Counted from the stretch's first letter, positions 9,048-17,730 are shown. The stretch is DNA of 64,000 nt from an uncultured Blastocatellia bacterium (GCA_946480785.1 CAMLLD010000018.1:1-64000); one strand, 5' to 3'. The notes: a model not told the origin generated them from the sequence alone. Numbers and translations: made by a program.

Positions 9048-10238
9048 TCAGGCTCTCCACTCCTCGCCAGGCATGATCCGTAGCATGAACTCGTCAAACA
9101 ATGGGACTGTGAATGCCGTGTCCCCGTGCTTTGGACTCCAAATCATCCCTTTTGCAATAAGCGCATTGCGCGTCGGAGCCAATGACGTTACTTTTCGATC
9201 TAACATCTCAGCGATGTCGCCAGATCTATGTGGTCCCTCACCCAACTGTGCCATAGCTCTCAAATACTTCCGCTCGACCGGAGTTAATCGATCAAACCGC
9301 ACGCGGAAAAAACTTTCGTCCAAAGCCGCAATGGCGGCCCTCGATGTTAGCTGAACGTCTGCGGTAGAAATGGGTGACGCGTCAGCAGCGTCCCACGCAT
9401 GTTTGCCCCATTCCTGCAGGAAGTATGGATAGCCACGCGTGTCATTAATGATTTGCTGCAAAGCCTCATCTGTTATTTGAACGCCGTGCGCTGCAGCGGG
9501 TTTGCGAATCGCGATCTCAGCCGCGTCCGCTGATAGAGGCCCTATCTCGGGAAAATTAAAGAGCCTCTCCGCATAAGACTTGGCTTGACCGGTCAGTCCT
9601 CGAAGCTGAGGTAGACCGGCACCAACCAGAATGAGCGGAAGTCGACGCAGGGTCGTGAAGTGCAAAGCCGTAATCAATGCCGCCAGTTGGATTTCCTCGA
9701 CATACTGGAGTTCATCGATGAATAACACCAGCGAGGTTCCTGCCTTTTGAGCAGCGGCTCCAACGACCTCAAGAAGCGCTTGCAAATCATGCTCAAGATC
9801 ACCGTTATCGGCTAGTCCCGCCTCTGGGTCGGCATCGAAACCCACTTCAATGTCGCTATATTTTAGTTTCAGACCTTTAGCAAAGCCGGCAAGACCGCGC
9901 AGAGCTCGATGAGCGATGTCCTTGGCTGCTTCGTTGCGGGAGAGGCGTATGAGCGCTTGCCGAAGTTGGGGAGCCAACATCGCCGGCAGCGATCTGCCCT
10001 CCGGAGCCTCAACTTGAATTGTGTGCGACCTGTCCGCTTCTGCATCATCGCGCATGCGATTTAGCAAAACAGTCTTTCCTACGCCACGGAGACCTACCAT
10101 CACGACGCTTTTGGTTGGCAAGGAAAGCCTAATCCTCTCTATGACATTGCTAATGAATTGGCGTAGATCGTCACGTCCGGCGAGTTCAAGGGTCGGGGTG
10201 CCAGCACCCGGCGCATACGGATTGGTCACAGGATCCAT
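9048..10238 (-). CDS. AAA/STAND-like ATPase with C-terminal winged helix
   Basis: 396 residues with no signal peptide. Walker A is GLRGVGKT at 49-56, Walker B is LVLFIDELQY at 169-178, and a sensor-1-like GAGLPQLRG is at 205-213. A lid-like helical region follows, and a probable winged helix occupies about 318-385. The order resembles Orc1/Cdc6-like or archaeal-type AAA ATPases found as single genes in bacteria; their function is not established. Codon use looks less GC-biased than in its neighbours and the flanks are AT-rich, which hints at transfer. It has its own likely promoter with an inverted repeat and is not packed against a neighbour. Confidence 0.75.
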   Translation of the reverse strand: MDPVTNPYAPGAGTPTLELAGRDDLRQFISNVIERIRLSLPTKSVVMVGLRGVGKTVLLNRMRDDAEADRSHTIQVEAPEGRSLPAMLAPQLRQALIRLSRNEAAKDIAHRALRGLAGFAKGLKLKYSDIEVGFDADPEAGLADNGDLEHDLQALLEVVGAAAQKAGTSLVLFIDELQYVEEIQLAALITALHFTTLRRLPLILVGAGLPQLRGLTGQAKSYAERLFNFPEIGPLSADAAEIAIRKPAAAHGVQITDEALQQIINDTRGYPYFLQEWGKHAWDAADASPISTADVQLTSRAAIAALDESFFRVRFDRLTPVERKYLRAMAQLGEGPHRSGDIAEMLDRKVTSLAPTRNALIAKGMIWSPKHGDTAFTVPLFDEFMLRIMPGEEWRA

Positions 10239-10248
10239 CGAGCGCCGA

Positions 10249-10307
10249 GTTATATCGAGTTTAGCGAATTTACAAGTTAGAGATAAACTTCCTAAATTCG
10301 ATATAAA
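10249..10307 (-). promoter_or_regulatory. Probable promoter and inverted repeat upstream of the AAA ATPase
   Basis: Arms TTATATCGAGTTTAG (10250-10264) and CTAAATTCGATATAAA (10292-10307) are reverse complements with one mismatch, with 27 bases between. A weak promoter, TTGTAA (10270-10275) and TATAAC (10249-10254) on the minus strand, overlaps the near arm. Transcription would begin only a few bases before the ATG at 10238, so the message may be leaderless. Confidence 0.5.
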
Positions 10308-10333
10308 TGATGGCCTTTATCACTGGTTCATCA

Positions 10334-11989
10334 CTAGCGGGGCGGTTTGAGGTCGTGGAAGAGGTCAAAGAGGACGTCAACGTCGACGGGCTTGGGGACG
10401 AGCGTGAGGTAGCCGACTGAAAGCGCTCGCTGGCGATCTTCGTCGCTGGCATAGCCGGAGACGGCGATGGCGGGAACATCGCCCAGGCCCGGCAGTTTTT
10501 TCAGTTGCCGGAGAAACTCGTAGCCGTCCACGTCCGGCATGCCGATGTCGGAAATCACGACGTCCGGCCGCCGGTCTTTCGCCGACTGCAGCGCTTCGGC
10601 CGCCGAGGCCGCAGTGATTACGTGAGCGCCCTTGTTACGGAAGAGCGCACTCAACAACATCAGCGTGTCTTCCGAGTCTTCGACCACCAGCACGTCGAGA
10701 CCTTCAAAGGAACGCGCTTTCTTCTCGACTATTTCCGCGGCAATCTTCGCAGCGGAGACGAGGCCGATGCGAAACGAGAAAGACGAGCCCATCCCGACGC
10801 CCTCAGACGTCGCTGACAAACTGCCGCCGTGCATCTTCGCGAGGGCATCGGCGATGGCGAGGCCGAGACCGAGCCCGCCGTGGCGGCGTGACGTGGAGCC
10901 GTCTGCCTGACGAAAACGATCGAATACGTGCGGCAGAAAATCCGGTGTGATGCCGACGCCGCTGTCATCGACTGTGAGACGGGCTTCGAGACCGTCGGAT
11001 TCAGTGGTGACGGTTACTTTGCCGCCCGGTTCGGTGAACTTGATCGCGTTCGAGAGCAGGTTCCAGGCGATCTGTTGCAGCCGCACCGGCTCACCCATCA
11101 CGACGAGTGTCGCCGGCGACAGGTTGACGTCGAGATTGATGTTGCGCGACGCGGCGAGACCGCGGACCGTGTCGAGCGCTGCTCTGACGGCGACGTTGAG
11201 ATCCGTCGGGCGCGGCTCAAACTGCAACTTACCGGTCGCAATACGCGACGTGTCGAGCAGATCGTCGATCAATCTGGCCTGCAACCACGCGTTACGCTCG
11301 ATCGCGTCGAGCGCTTGCGAGACACTCTTCGCGTCGAGGTTGCCGCTGCGCAGGAGTTTGATCCAACCAACGACGGGCGTGAGCGGCGTACGCAACTCGT
11401 GTGAAAGTGTCGCGAGAAAGACGTCTTTCGCGCGGTTAGCTTCCGCGAGCTCGACGTTGAGACGCGTCAACTCGGCGGTGCGCTCGGCGATGCGTTGTTC
11501 GAGATCGAGATTGAGTTGTTCGAGGTCCGCGCGCGCTTTCTGCTCGGCGAGCATCAGCTTGCGATGCTCGACGCCGCGTCGAATCGTGTGCTTCATCGTT
11601 TCGATGTCGCACGGCTTAACGAGATAATCGTAAGCGCCTTCCTGCAAAGCGGCGATGGCTGATTCGACCGAAGCAAAACCCGTCAGCACAACGGAGATCG
11701 TCAACGGCGCGTTGCGCCGGATCTCGTTGAGCACGGCGAGTCCTTCGCCCGCTTCCATGTGCAAGTCAGTGAGAACGAGATCGTAATCGGCGGTGGCGAG
11801 CAACGAGATCGCTTCGTTGCCGCTCGAGGCGGTGTCGACTGCGTAACCTTCTTTTTCGAGAATCGCGGCGGTGGTGATGCGCAGGTTCTCTTCGTCGTCC
11901 ACCACCAGGAGCCGAGCGTGGTCCAGCGCGGAAAAGAGTGCCGAGGTTTCAGGGTTGCCGTTTCCCAGGTGATCAAATGAACGACTCAT
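10334..11989 (-). CDS. Hybrid sensor kinase: receiver - HisKA - HATPase - receiver
   Basis: 551 residues, cytosolic, with no membrane segment. The first receiver (about 27-140) has Asp31/Asp32, the acceptor Asp75, Thr103 and Lys125. A coiled coil (about 145-188) leads to HisKA with His197 (SHELRTP), then HATPase_c with Asn314 in the N box, DSGVGI (342-347) and GLGLGLAI (372-379). A second receiver at the end has acceptor Asp481. The N-terminal receiver suggests that it takes phosphate or a signal from another kinase, probably the coupled upstream kinase. Its start overlaps that gene's stop (ATGA). Confidence 0.9.
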   Translation of the reverse strand: MSRSFDHLGNGNPETSALFSALDHARLLVVDDEENLRITTAAILEKEGYAVDTASSGNEAISLLATADYDLVLTDLHMEAGEGLAVLNEIRRNAPLTISVVLTGFASVESAIAALQEGAYDYLVKPCDIETMKHTIRRGVEHRKLMLAEQKARADLEQLNLDLEQRIAERTAELTRLNVELAEANRAKDVFLATLSHELRTPLTPVVGWIKLLRSGNLDAKSVSQALDAIERNAWLQARLIDDLLDTSRIATGKLQFEPRPTDLNVAVRAALDTVRGLAASRNINLDVNLSPATLVVMGEPVRLQQIAWNLLSNAIKFTEPGGKVTVTTESDGLEARLTVDDSGVGITPDFLPHVFDRFRQADGSTSRRHGGLGLGLAIADALAKMHGGSLSATSEGVGMGSSFSFRIGLVSAAKIAAEIVEKKARSFEGLDVLVVEDSEDTLMLLSALFRNKGAHVITAASAAEALQSAKDRRPDVVISDIGMPDVDGYEFLRQLKKLPGLGDVPAIAVSGYASDEDRQRALSVGYLTLVPKPVDVDVLFDLFHDLKPPR

Positions 11990-14160
11990 TTGTTATTTGT
12001 CGATCCCTTCTTGGCGTCTTCAAGTACGGGAGAATCAACCTGCAAAACGATACTGAAAACCGTGCCCCGCCCGATGTCGCTACTGACCTCGATGCGGCCG
12101 CCGTGTTGTCTGACGATGTCCTGTGTTACCCACAGTCCGAGACCGGTGCCTTTTTTACCGGTAGAGAAAAACGGATCGAAGATGCGCGTGAGATCGTCTG
12201 CGGCAATGCCGACGCCGCTGTCGCTGAGCTGGACGATGATCGACGGCTGCAAGGCCTGGTCGTAACGCGAAGTGGAAATGCGAATCTCGCCTTCGCCCGT
12301 GATCGCCTGCTGCGCGTTCAGAATCAGGTTGAGAAAGACCTGACGTAACTGATCGGCGCGGGCGCGAATCGGCGGCAACATCGGATCGAGCTGTTTGGTT
12401 ATCTTGATGTGCTGTTGGCGCATCTTCTTTTCGAGCAGCACGACCGTTTCTTCGAGCACCTGGTTGACGTCAACCCAATCGACCTCTCCGGGCCGGCGCG
12501 CAAAGCCGAGCATCTGCCGAATGATGTGCGAAACGCGCTCGGTTTCTTTCCGCGCGATTTCCAGAAAGCGCGAGTTCTGCTCGAAATCAGAGCTCGTCTG
12601 CATGAGATACAACGCGTTCTTGATCGCTTCCAGTGGATTGTTGACCTCGTGCGCGATCGACGCGGCGAGACGACCAACGGCCGCGAGTTTTTCCGATTCG
12701 AACAACTGCTGCTCGACGCGCCGTCGTTCGAGTTCGCGAATCTCGGTCAGGTCGTGAAGAATCGAGACGACCGCGGTCACCTGCCCGGCTTCGTCCAGCA
12801 CTTCGCGCGCCGTGATCTCCATCGGCAGCGCACGCCCGTCTTCGGGATCGATCAACTCGATCTCCGCCTGTCGCGCGGTTTCCGAAGCCGAAGCGAGCGT
12901 GGAAATAAACGACGTGAGCTTTACGGCGTTGGTGCGCACGGCAGCCACGCCTGAGTTGAACGAGTCGCTTTCCTGAAACAGCAATTCAGCGCGGCGGTTG
13001 AACAGAATGAAGTTGCCGGCCGAGTCGCAGACGACGATCGGATGGCCCACGTTTTCTATGATCAGGTCGAGACGATCGCGTTCGCGCCGTGAATCGGCTT
13101 CGGCGTTCTGAAGTTTGGCGAAGTTGCGCGCGAGCTCTTCGTTCGCTTCGCGCAGATCGGTGACGTCGCGAAAGATCGAAACGAGACCGAGCGGTTCGCC
13201 GCGCCCGTTCGTCGCCGGCGTCGAGATCACTTCGAAGTGAATATCCGAACCCTCAATCGGATCGACGAGCGTGATGTCGCGTTGAATGACTTCCGACGAT
13301 GAAACCGTTGCACTCGAAAGATACGCCGAGAACAACAAGTCATTCATCTTCAGCGCGCGCCGTTTTCCCTCCCCCGCATTCGCCGAACCACTGAACAACT
13401 CTTCCGCGCGCCGGTTCTGAAGCAGGATCTCGTTGTCGAGATCCGTAAGGACGATCGGATCCGCGACCGACTTCATGATCGACTCGATCCACTGCCGCTC
13501 GCGTTGCAGTTTGCCGACCGTGGCGAGCAGACGTTCCTGGTGACTGGCAAGCGAAGCAACGATGCCGACGCGTTCGGAAAAGCGTTTCAGCAAGTCGAAG
13601 GAGTCGCCCTCGATAGTGTCGCGGTCGGCGCCGACATAAAGCACGCCGACGCGCGAACCACGTTCAAAGGTCCAGTACTGACCGGGCAAACGCGCTGTGC
13701 GATCGCGGCCGGTGTTCGGCGGCAACTCGGCGATGCCGAAGAGCGGCAGCGCGAGCACGTCCTGACTCCAGTTCATCTTGCCGAGAAACTGGCGTGACGA
13801 TTCGTCTTCGTCGAGGTCGAGCCAAAGTGGCTGGCCATCGTGGATGACGCGGACGCAGCGCGCACCCGAGTCGAGTGGCATCTCCACTCTGGCCGCGGCG
13901 TGATCGTCCTGGAAACCGAGCGCCGCGCGAACGCGTAGCTCCGCGTCTCGTTCGTTGACGATCGCAATTGCAGCTTGTGGGCAGCCGAAGTTATGCACGA
14001 TTGCTTCAAGGGCCAGGAGGAGTCGCTCCTGGAGTCTGGGCGTCGCCAGCATCTGCGTGGTGGTTTCGATGAAGACATCGAAATGACGCAGGTTGACCCG
14101 CTTTGGTTCCCCCATCGATCTGGAGGCGTGGAGAGCTAACTCTGAGGGGACTTCACCCAT
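11986..14160 (-). CDS. Soluble GAF-PAS-PAS sensor histidine kinase
   Basis: Up to 724 residues, with no membrane segment. An N-terminal GAF-like region (about 30-210) is followed by two PAS domains (about 235-340 and 365-480), a HisKA with His504 in SIAHEVNNPLEA, and an HATPase_c with Asn615 in the N box, DSGVGIA (647-653) and GTGLGLW (671-677). The H-E-x-N-N-P form is that of NtrB-like kinases. The start may be the ATG at 14160 or one at 14115; neither has a strong ribosome site. It lies 56 bases downstream of gvpA on the same strand, so it may be read with the gas vesicle genes. Confidence 0.88.
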   Translation of the reverse strand: MGEVPSELALHASRSMGEPKRVNLRHFDVFIETTTQMLATPRLQERLLLALEAIVHNFGCPQAAIAIVNERDAELRVRAALGFQDDHAAARVEMPLDSGARCVRVIHDGQPLWLDLDEDESSRQFLGKMNWSQDVLALPLFGIAELPPNTGRDRTARLPGQYWTFERGSRVGVLYVGADRDTIEGDSFDLLKRFSERVGIVASLASHQERLLATVGKLQRERQWIESIMKSVADPIVLTDLDNEILLQNRRAEELFSGSANAGEGKRRALKMNDLLFSAYLSSATVSSSEVIQRDITLVDPIEGSDIHFEVISTPATNGRGEPLGLVSIFRDVTDLREANEELARNFAKLQNAEADSRRERDRLDLIIENVGHPIVVCDSAGNFILFNRRAELLFQESDSFNSGVAAVRTNAVKLTSFISTLASASETARQAEIELIDPEDGRALPMEITAREVLDEAGQVTAVVSILHDLTEIRELERRRVEQQLFESEKLAAVGRLAASIAHEVNNPLEAIKNALYLMQTSSDFEQNSRFLEIARKETERVSHIIRQMLGFARRPGEVDWVDVNQVLEETVVLLEKKMRQQHIKITKQLDPMLPPIRARADQLRQVFLNLILNAQQAITGEGEIRISTSRYDQALQPSIIVQLSDSGVGIAADDLTRIFDPFFSTGKKGTGLGLWVTQDIVRQHGGRIEVSSDIGRGTVFSIVLQVDSPVLEDAKKGSTNNK

Positions 14161-14216
14161 ATGCTCAACTGCTACTTCGCAGACCCTTGTCTAACCCGAA
14201 CCGACAACCGGAAACG

Positions 14217-14498
14217 TTATCTATCGACATCGACTGTAGTGCGACGGCGCGTTTCCGTTTCGACTGTCTCACCAGCGCCGCTCAACACCGGGCGCGAAAC
14301 CGCCGGCGTCAGACCCACCGCTTCGGCGTACTTGAGATAAGTGTCGATCGACGCCACGACCACGCGCGCCTCAATTGTAATGAGGTCAATACCCACCAGT
14401 GAAATGCGGACCCACGCATCGATAACGATACCTTTATCGAGCACGCGATCGAGAACGTCGATTAAACTAGTACCGCCTGGTGCTCTTTCGACAGCCAT
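14217..14498 (-). CDS. gvpA: Gas vesicle structural protein GvpA
   Basis: 93 residues. The core (about 10-65: [53 protein letters not shown]) is the classic GvpA sequence, the small hydrophobic protein that forms the ribbed wall of gas vesicles. A charged tail of about 25 residues, rich in Thr/Arg/Glu, extends past the usual length. AAGGA sits about 11 bases before the ATG. It is the last gvp gene of the cluster, unlike many clusters where gvpA is first; with 91 bases upstream it could have its own promoter, but I see no clear one. Confidence 0.95.
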   Translation of the reverse strand: MAVERAPGGTSLIDVLDRVLDKGIVIDAWVRISLVGIDLITIEARVVVASIDTYLKYAEAVGLTPAVSRPVLSGAGETVETETRRRTTVDVDR

Positions 14499-14589
14499 TT
14501 GCTTTGGTTCCTTTTCTAGAGTTTGAAAAAACCAGCATACTGCTCACGCGAGGACTGACGGCGCCCCTTGTTCTGCATTAGCTACCTGT

Positions 14590-14979
14590 CTAAGTCCGGC
14601 GCTTCGTTCTCACTTTGCGCGTCCTGTTCTGACGCGTTGCTGTAACCGGCTCGTTGCCGGCGTCACGAGCTGCCGCACCCAGCTTCCTGATTTCCTGTTC
14701 GAGTTCGGAGAGTCGTTCACGAAGCTCAACGTTCTCCGCTTCGGCGCGCTCCGCCCGCGTGGTCAGATTGGTGTCGTAACGCCACCAGTTCAGACCGATT
14801 TGTTCGGCTTTGTCGATCGAACACACGAGTAGCCGAATCTGTAAGGTGAGTAGTTCAACATTCGCCAGCGACACCTTGATGTCGCCCGCGATCACCAGTC
14901 CTTTATCAAGAATACGGTCGAGAACATCAACCAGGCCCGGGGGACGGGCCGTTATCAGGGTAGACCGCTCTGTGGACAC
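14590..14979 (-). CDS. gvpJ: Gas vesicle protein GvpJ
   Basis: 129 residues. The GvpA-fold core (LVDVLDRILDKGLVIAGDIKVSL, ANVELLTLQIRLLVCSIDKAEQIGLNWW, about 15-67) has the K-A-x-x-I-G-x-x-W-W ending typical of GvpJ. After it come a predicted coiled coil (about 75-105) and a basic tail. GvpJ is thought to help nucleate or cap the vesicle. The likely start is a GTG at 14979 preceded by GGAGGGCGATAA. Confidence 0.88.
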   Translation of the reverse strand: MSTERSTLITARPPGLVDVLDRILDKGLVIAGDIKVSLANVELLTLQIRLLVCSIDKAEQIGLNWWRYDTNLTTRAERAEAENVELRERLSELEQEIRKLGAAARDAGNEPVTATRQNRTRKVRTKRRT

Positions 14980-15076
14980 TTATCGCCCTCCACGCTCAGG
15001 GGGCGGCTTTACTCACAAAGCTCAGATGGCCGCCACCATAGTTAACCGTGCCTTTCTTACTTATGGGCGCAAACTA

Positions 15077-15442
15077 CTAAATCAGGCGCCCAATCGGACC
15101 AAGATCCAGATTGAGGTCTTCGTCCTCTAAACCGAATTGCGTTTTCAGCTCCTGGAGTTTGGCTTCCAGGCGCATGAGCGCCAATCCCAGCTCTTCGATC
15201 TGTGCAGGTGAGAGATCCCCGCCTTCCATACGGCGCACCGCCTGCTTTTCGAGTAGACGGCGGATGAACTCGATCAGAGTAAGAACCAGCTTGGCCAGAC
15301 CCTGTTCGACACCCTGCGCGTCGATATTGATCCGCGACGGCAAAGAGTCAGCCACAAGACGGAGTTGCTCGACAAACTCTTCAGGGTGCTCGGTTTCTAT
15401 TTCCGGCTCAGCCGGATGGGGGTTTTCGGGGGAAAACGCCAT
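15077..15442 (-). CDS. gvpK: Gas vesicle protein GvpK
   Basis: 121 residues. It has the GvpK pattern: RINIDAQGVEQGLAKLVLTLIEFIRRLLEKQAVRRME, then SPAQIEELGLALMRLEAKLQELK, both helical. GvpK is an accessory protein needed for vesicle assembly in other bacteria. Its ATG overlaps the gvpF stop by one base (TGATG), showing a coupled arrangement. Confidence 0.92.
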   Translation of the reverse strand: MAFSPENPHPAEPEIETEHPEEFVEQLRLVADSLPSRINIDAQGVEQGLAKLVLTLIEFIRRLLEKQAVRRMEGGDLSPAQIEELGLALMRLEAKLQELKTQFGLEDEDLNLDLGPIGRLI

Positions 15443-16158
15443 CAGCTTACTCCGAAGTGCGTTTTAAACTCAAGATCCATGTTCGCAAAACTATATGGGG
15501 CCCACGGTCCGCTGCGAAGAAAGTGAAGATCCGGGCGTTCACGACGCGCTTCAGTGACCCTCATGCGAAACTCGTCGACCCGTTCGCGTGCGATCAGATG
15601 GGCCGCGGCCACGAGCAGTTTTCCTACTGGACTGGTTTGAATTTGCGTTTGCTTCGCAATCGCCGCTACCTGTCCCTCCAGCCACTCAGCAACCTGTTTC
15701 GCTGCCGCTACGCGAGCTTCACTGCCGCGGATCTCGCGCTGTTTCTCGGCGAGAAAAGCGGTCCCCGGTGTCTCCTGTGTCCCGCTGGTCTGCGGTTCCG
15801 CGGTCCAGTCGTGGTCGGAAATGATCTTCACGTTCATCTCGACGCAGCCGCGCACCTGATCCAGTTTTGCGCGCAGGGCTTCGCTTTTCGCGCCAACATA
15901 ACTTTCCAGTTGCTGTTCGTCGATTCGCGTGCCGAAGCGAAAGGGCAAAGGCGTGGTCTCCTTCAGAACGCCCTGGATCACAGCGGCATGGGCGAGCGCG
16001 TTTTCACGGGTAACGGACACGTTTTGATCCGAGAAGTCGCTGACCAGGAAACAGAAGTCTCCGATCTCGAGTCGCCGGACCAAAGCACCGGCAATTCCAT
16101 GTAGAGACTGCGGCAGCGCCTCTGTGTGCTCGACCAGACAGTAGACGTATAACTTCAT
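15442..16158 (-). CDS. gvpF: Gas vesicle protein, GvpF/GvpL family
   Basis: 238 residues. The N-terminus MKLYVYCLVE and the phrase PLPFRFGTRI (about residues 71-80) are the GvpF/L signature, followed by the helical region EALRAKLDQVRGCVEMNVKI and a C-terminal segment ending GPWAPYSFANM. Members bind GvpA and aid vesicle nucleation. The GPWPPYxF-type ending is shared with the second copy upstream. The start overlaps the stop of the gvpM-like gene as ATGA, with AAAGGCGGA before it. Which copy is F and which L cannot be decided from sequence alone. Confidence 0.88.
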   Translation of the reverse strand: MKLYVYCLVEHTEALPQSLHGIAGALVRRLEIGDFCFLVSDFSDQNVSVTRENALAHAAVIQGVLKETTPLPFRFGTRIDEQQLESYVGAKSEALRAKLDQVRGCVEMNVKIISDHDWTAEPQTSGTQETPGTAFLAEKQREIRGSEARVAAAKQVAEWLEGQVAAIAKQTQIQTSPVGKLLVAAAHLIARERVDEFRMRVTEARRERPDLHFLRSGPWAPYSFANMDLEFKTHFGVS

Positions 16159-16385
16159 TCCGCCTTTTTCTGACGCTCGCGCAATACCTGTTGCGCAGTT
16201 TCGACCGAGCTGAGCATTACGTTGAGACCGAGAAAAATCAGATCGATGTCGGCAACCGCGATCGTGATCTCGCCGGCGATCACGAGGCCGCGGTTAAGCA
16301 CGTGATCGAGTGTTTCGAGTAACGAGAGCTCCTGCTCTTCGAGCGAGTCTCCGTTCCCACTCACGATGATCTGTTCGAACGACAT
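16155..16385 (-). CDS. Small GvpA-fold accessory protein (GvpM/GvpS-like)
   Basis: 76 residues. The core LLETLDHVLNRGLVIAGEITIAVADIDLIFLGLNVMLSSVETA (about 21-63) is a divergent GvpA-type fold: it has the D-x-V-L-x-x-G-L-V-I-x-G-E pattern of GvpJ/M/S but lacks the coiled-coil tail of GvpJ. It is probably a minor vesicle or nucleation component. It lies 8 bases after the gvpL/F-like gene and overlaps the next gene by four bases. Confidence 0.8.
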   Translation of the reverse strand: MSFEQIIVSGNGDSLEEQELSLLETLDHVLNRGLVIAGEITIAVADIDLIFLGLNVMLSSVETAQQVLRERQKKAE

Positions 16386-16393
16386 CTGTTCTG

Positions 16394-17224
16394 CTACTGC
16401 AATCCTGTCTCAGTCGAGAAGTTGTAAGCCGGCCACGGCCCGGTCAGTTCCAAACGCACCCCTGCCGCGAGGTTCTCTTCCGCCAATCGTTCCGCAGCCG
16501 CGCGAAACTCTTCGAACTGCGATCGCTTCACCAAAAAAGCAAACTTCGCTTTCAGCTCGCCATGCTCCGTCGCTTCCACTTTCAAAATACGCAGTCGCTT
16601 CGCATCCGTCGCCTCGGCGCTCAAGGCCTTTTCAATATGCTCGACGATCTCGTTTAGAGCGGTGCGAACTTCATCCACGCGCAACGCCTCGATCTTCTTC
16701 TGCATTAAATAGGACTGGCCCGGCGAAGCCGCTTCCGCCTGCCGCGTCAACTCCCGCAAACGCGGGCTCACTTCGGTAATACTCGCCAGCAGCGTCGCCC
16801 GATCGGAGTAAACGTTAACCCCCCACTCCTCATGACCCCGCAAGCGCTCGATGATCTGCGCGAGTTCTCTGCCCTTCTCGTTGAGCATACGCTCGATGCC
16901 CGAGCGTTCGAGATAAATCGTGCCGAAACGAAGCGGCACGACGCTCGTGCGCTTCGCGACGTACTCGACCACCGTCTCGTGACGCATCGCGCGCACGGCG
17001 GTCCAGGTCGCGTCGGAAAGATGTGCGGCGAGCGATTCTTCGCCGTACTCATTGAGCGGGACCGTGCTGGCGAGAGCGACGAGATCGTTTCCCCTCACCC
17101 ATTCGAGTCTTGCGTTGTCTTCGATTGCTGCCGGAAAGGAACTGGGGCCGAGTTGCTGTGCGGCCGCAGTTTCGGCTACACAGTAGACGTAATATCCGAG
17201 TTGGCTCTGGTCGCTTCCGGTCAT
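16394..17224 (-). CDS. Gas vesicle protein, GvpF/GvpL family (second copy)
   Basis: 276 residues. It carries the family signatures YYVYCVAE near the start, TSVVPLRFGTIY (about 91-102), GHEEWGVNVYSD and a C-terminal GPWPAYNFS. It is longer than the downstream GvpF-like protein, which fits GvpL. It is the first clearly gas-vesicle gene of the minus-strand cluster, so a cluster promoter may lie upstream of it or upstream of the 97-codon gene before it. Confidence 0.88.
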   Translation of the reverse strand: MTGSDQSQLGYYVYCVAETAAAQQLGPSSFPAAIEDNARLEWVRGNDLVALASTVPLNEYGEESLAAHLSDATWTAVRAMRHETVVEYVAKRTSVVPLRFGTIYLERSGIERMLNEKGRELAQIIERLRGHEEWGVNVYSDRATLLASITEVSPRLRELTRQAEAASPGQSYLMQKKIEALRVDEVRTALNEIVEHIEKALSAEATDAKRLRILKVEATEHGELKAKFAFLVKRSQFEEFRAAAERLAEENLAAGVRLELTGPWPAYNFSTETGLQ

Positions 17225-17262
17225 AGGGTGTGCTATGACCGCATTATATACGGGCTGGGTGT

Positions 17263-17520
17263 CTAGTTGGCGAGTGACGGCTTGTGATAATAGAAGTCGC
17301 CGTGCATTTGCCAGTCACCAAGATTGAACCGGCGTTGCGCGCCACAATTCAAACACGAGCGGTACGCCCGGCCGCCATGAGAAAACGGGCGGCTCATTTC
17401 TCCGTGCCGGCAACCAAACACACGCGCCATGAAATTACTGATTCTTCCGGTCACCTGCCCGACCTCGCCTGTTACTTGCCCATTGTGCATTTCGCTCACC
17501 TCTTTCATAACTGCCTTCAT
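17263..17520 (-). CDS. Small zinc-ribbon-like protein of unknown function
   Basis: About 85 residues from the ATG at 17520; a GTG at 17556 would add 12. The C-terminal half has Cys-x-His, a 16-residue gap, then Cys-x-x-Cys (in YRSCLNCGAQRRF), a plausible zinc knuckle, followed by an aromatic DFYYHK ending. I do not recognise a named family. It lies 38 bases upstream of the first gas vesicle gene on the same strand. The longer start falls within a direct repeat that borders a palindromic element, so the 5' end of this gene may have been rebuilt by an insertion. Confidence 0.6.
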   Translation of the reverse strand: MKAVMKEVSEMHNGQVTGEVGQVTGRISNFMARVFGCRHGEMSRPFSHGGRAYRSCLNCGAQRRFNLGDWQMHGDFYYHKPSLAN

Positions 17521-17541
17521 GTCGCTAACGCGAAAACACTG

Positions 17542-17673
17542 ACGGAATAGGGCCACTGGTGCAGTTTATTTGGAGTGCGCCGACCCTTCGGCGCTTTGGC
17601 CAAAGCGGTGACAAGTCCCCGCACTCCAAAAGGACGCCCGGATAAACCGCACCAGTTCACGGAATAGGGCCAC
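17542..17673. repeat. Palindromic mobile-like element with 15-bp flanking direct repeats
   Basis: Direct repeats ACGGAATAGGGCCAC lie at 17542-17556 and 17659-17673. Between them the sequence is an imperfect inverted repeat: ACTGGTGCAGTTTAT against ATAAACCGCACCAGT, then TTGGAGTGCG against CGCACTCCAA. Inside are GCGCCGA...TCGGCGC and TTTGGCCAAA. It has no reading frame and looks like a REP/MITE-type element. It separates the gas vesicle cluster from the ECF sigma gene. Confidence 0.75.
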
Positions 17674-17730
17674 CTTTTTTATAGTGTGAGTTGTGCCTTA
17701 TACTTAGCGCTCGCGCAGGAGAGTTAACGA

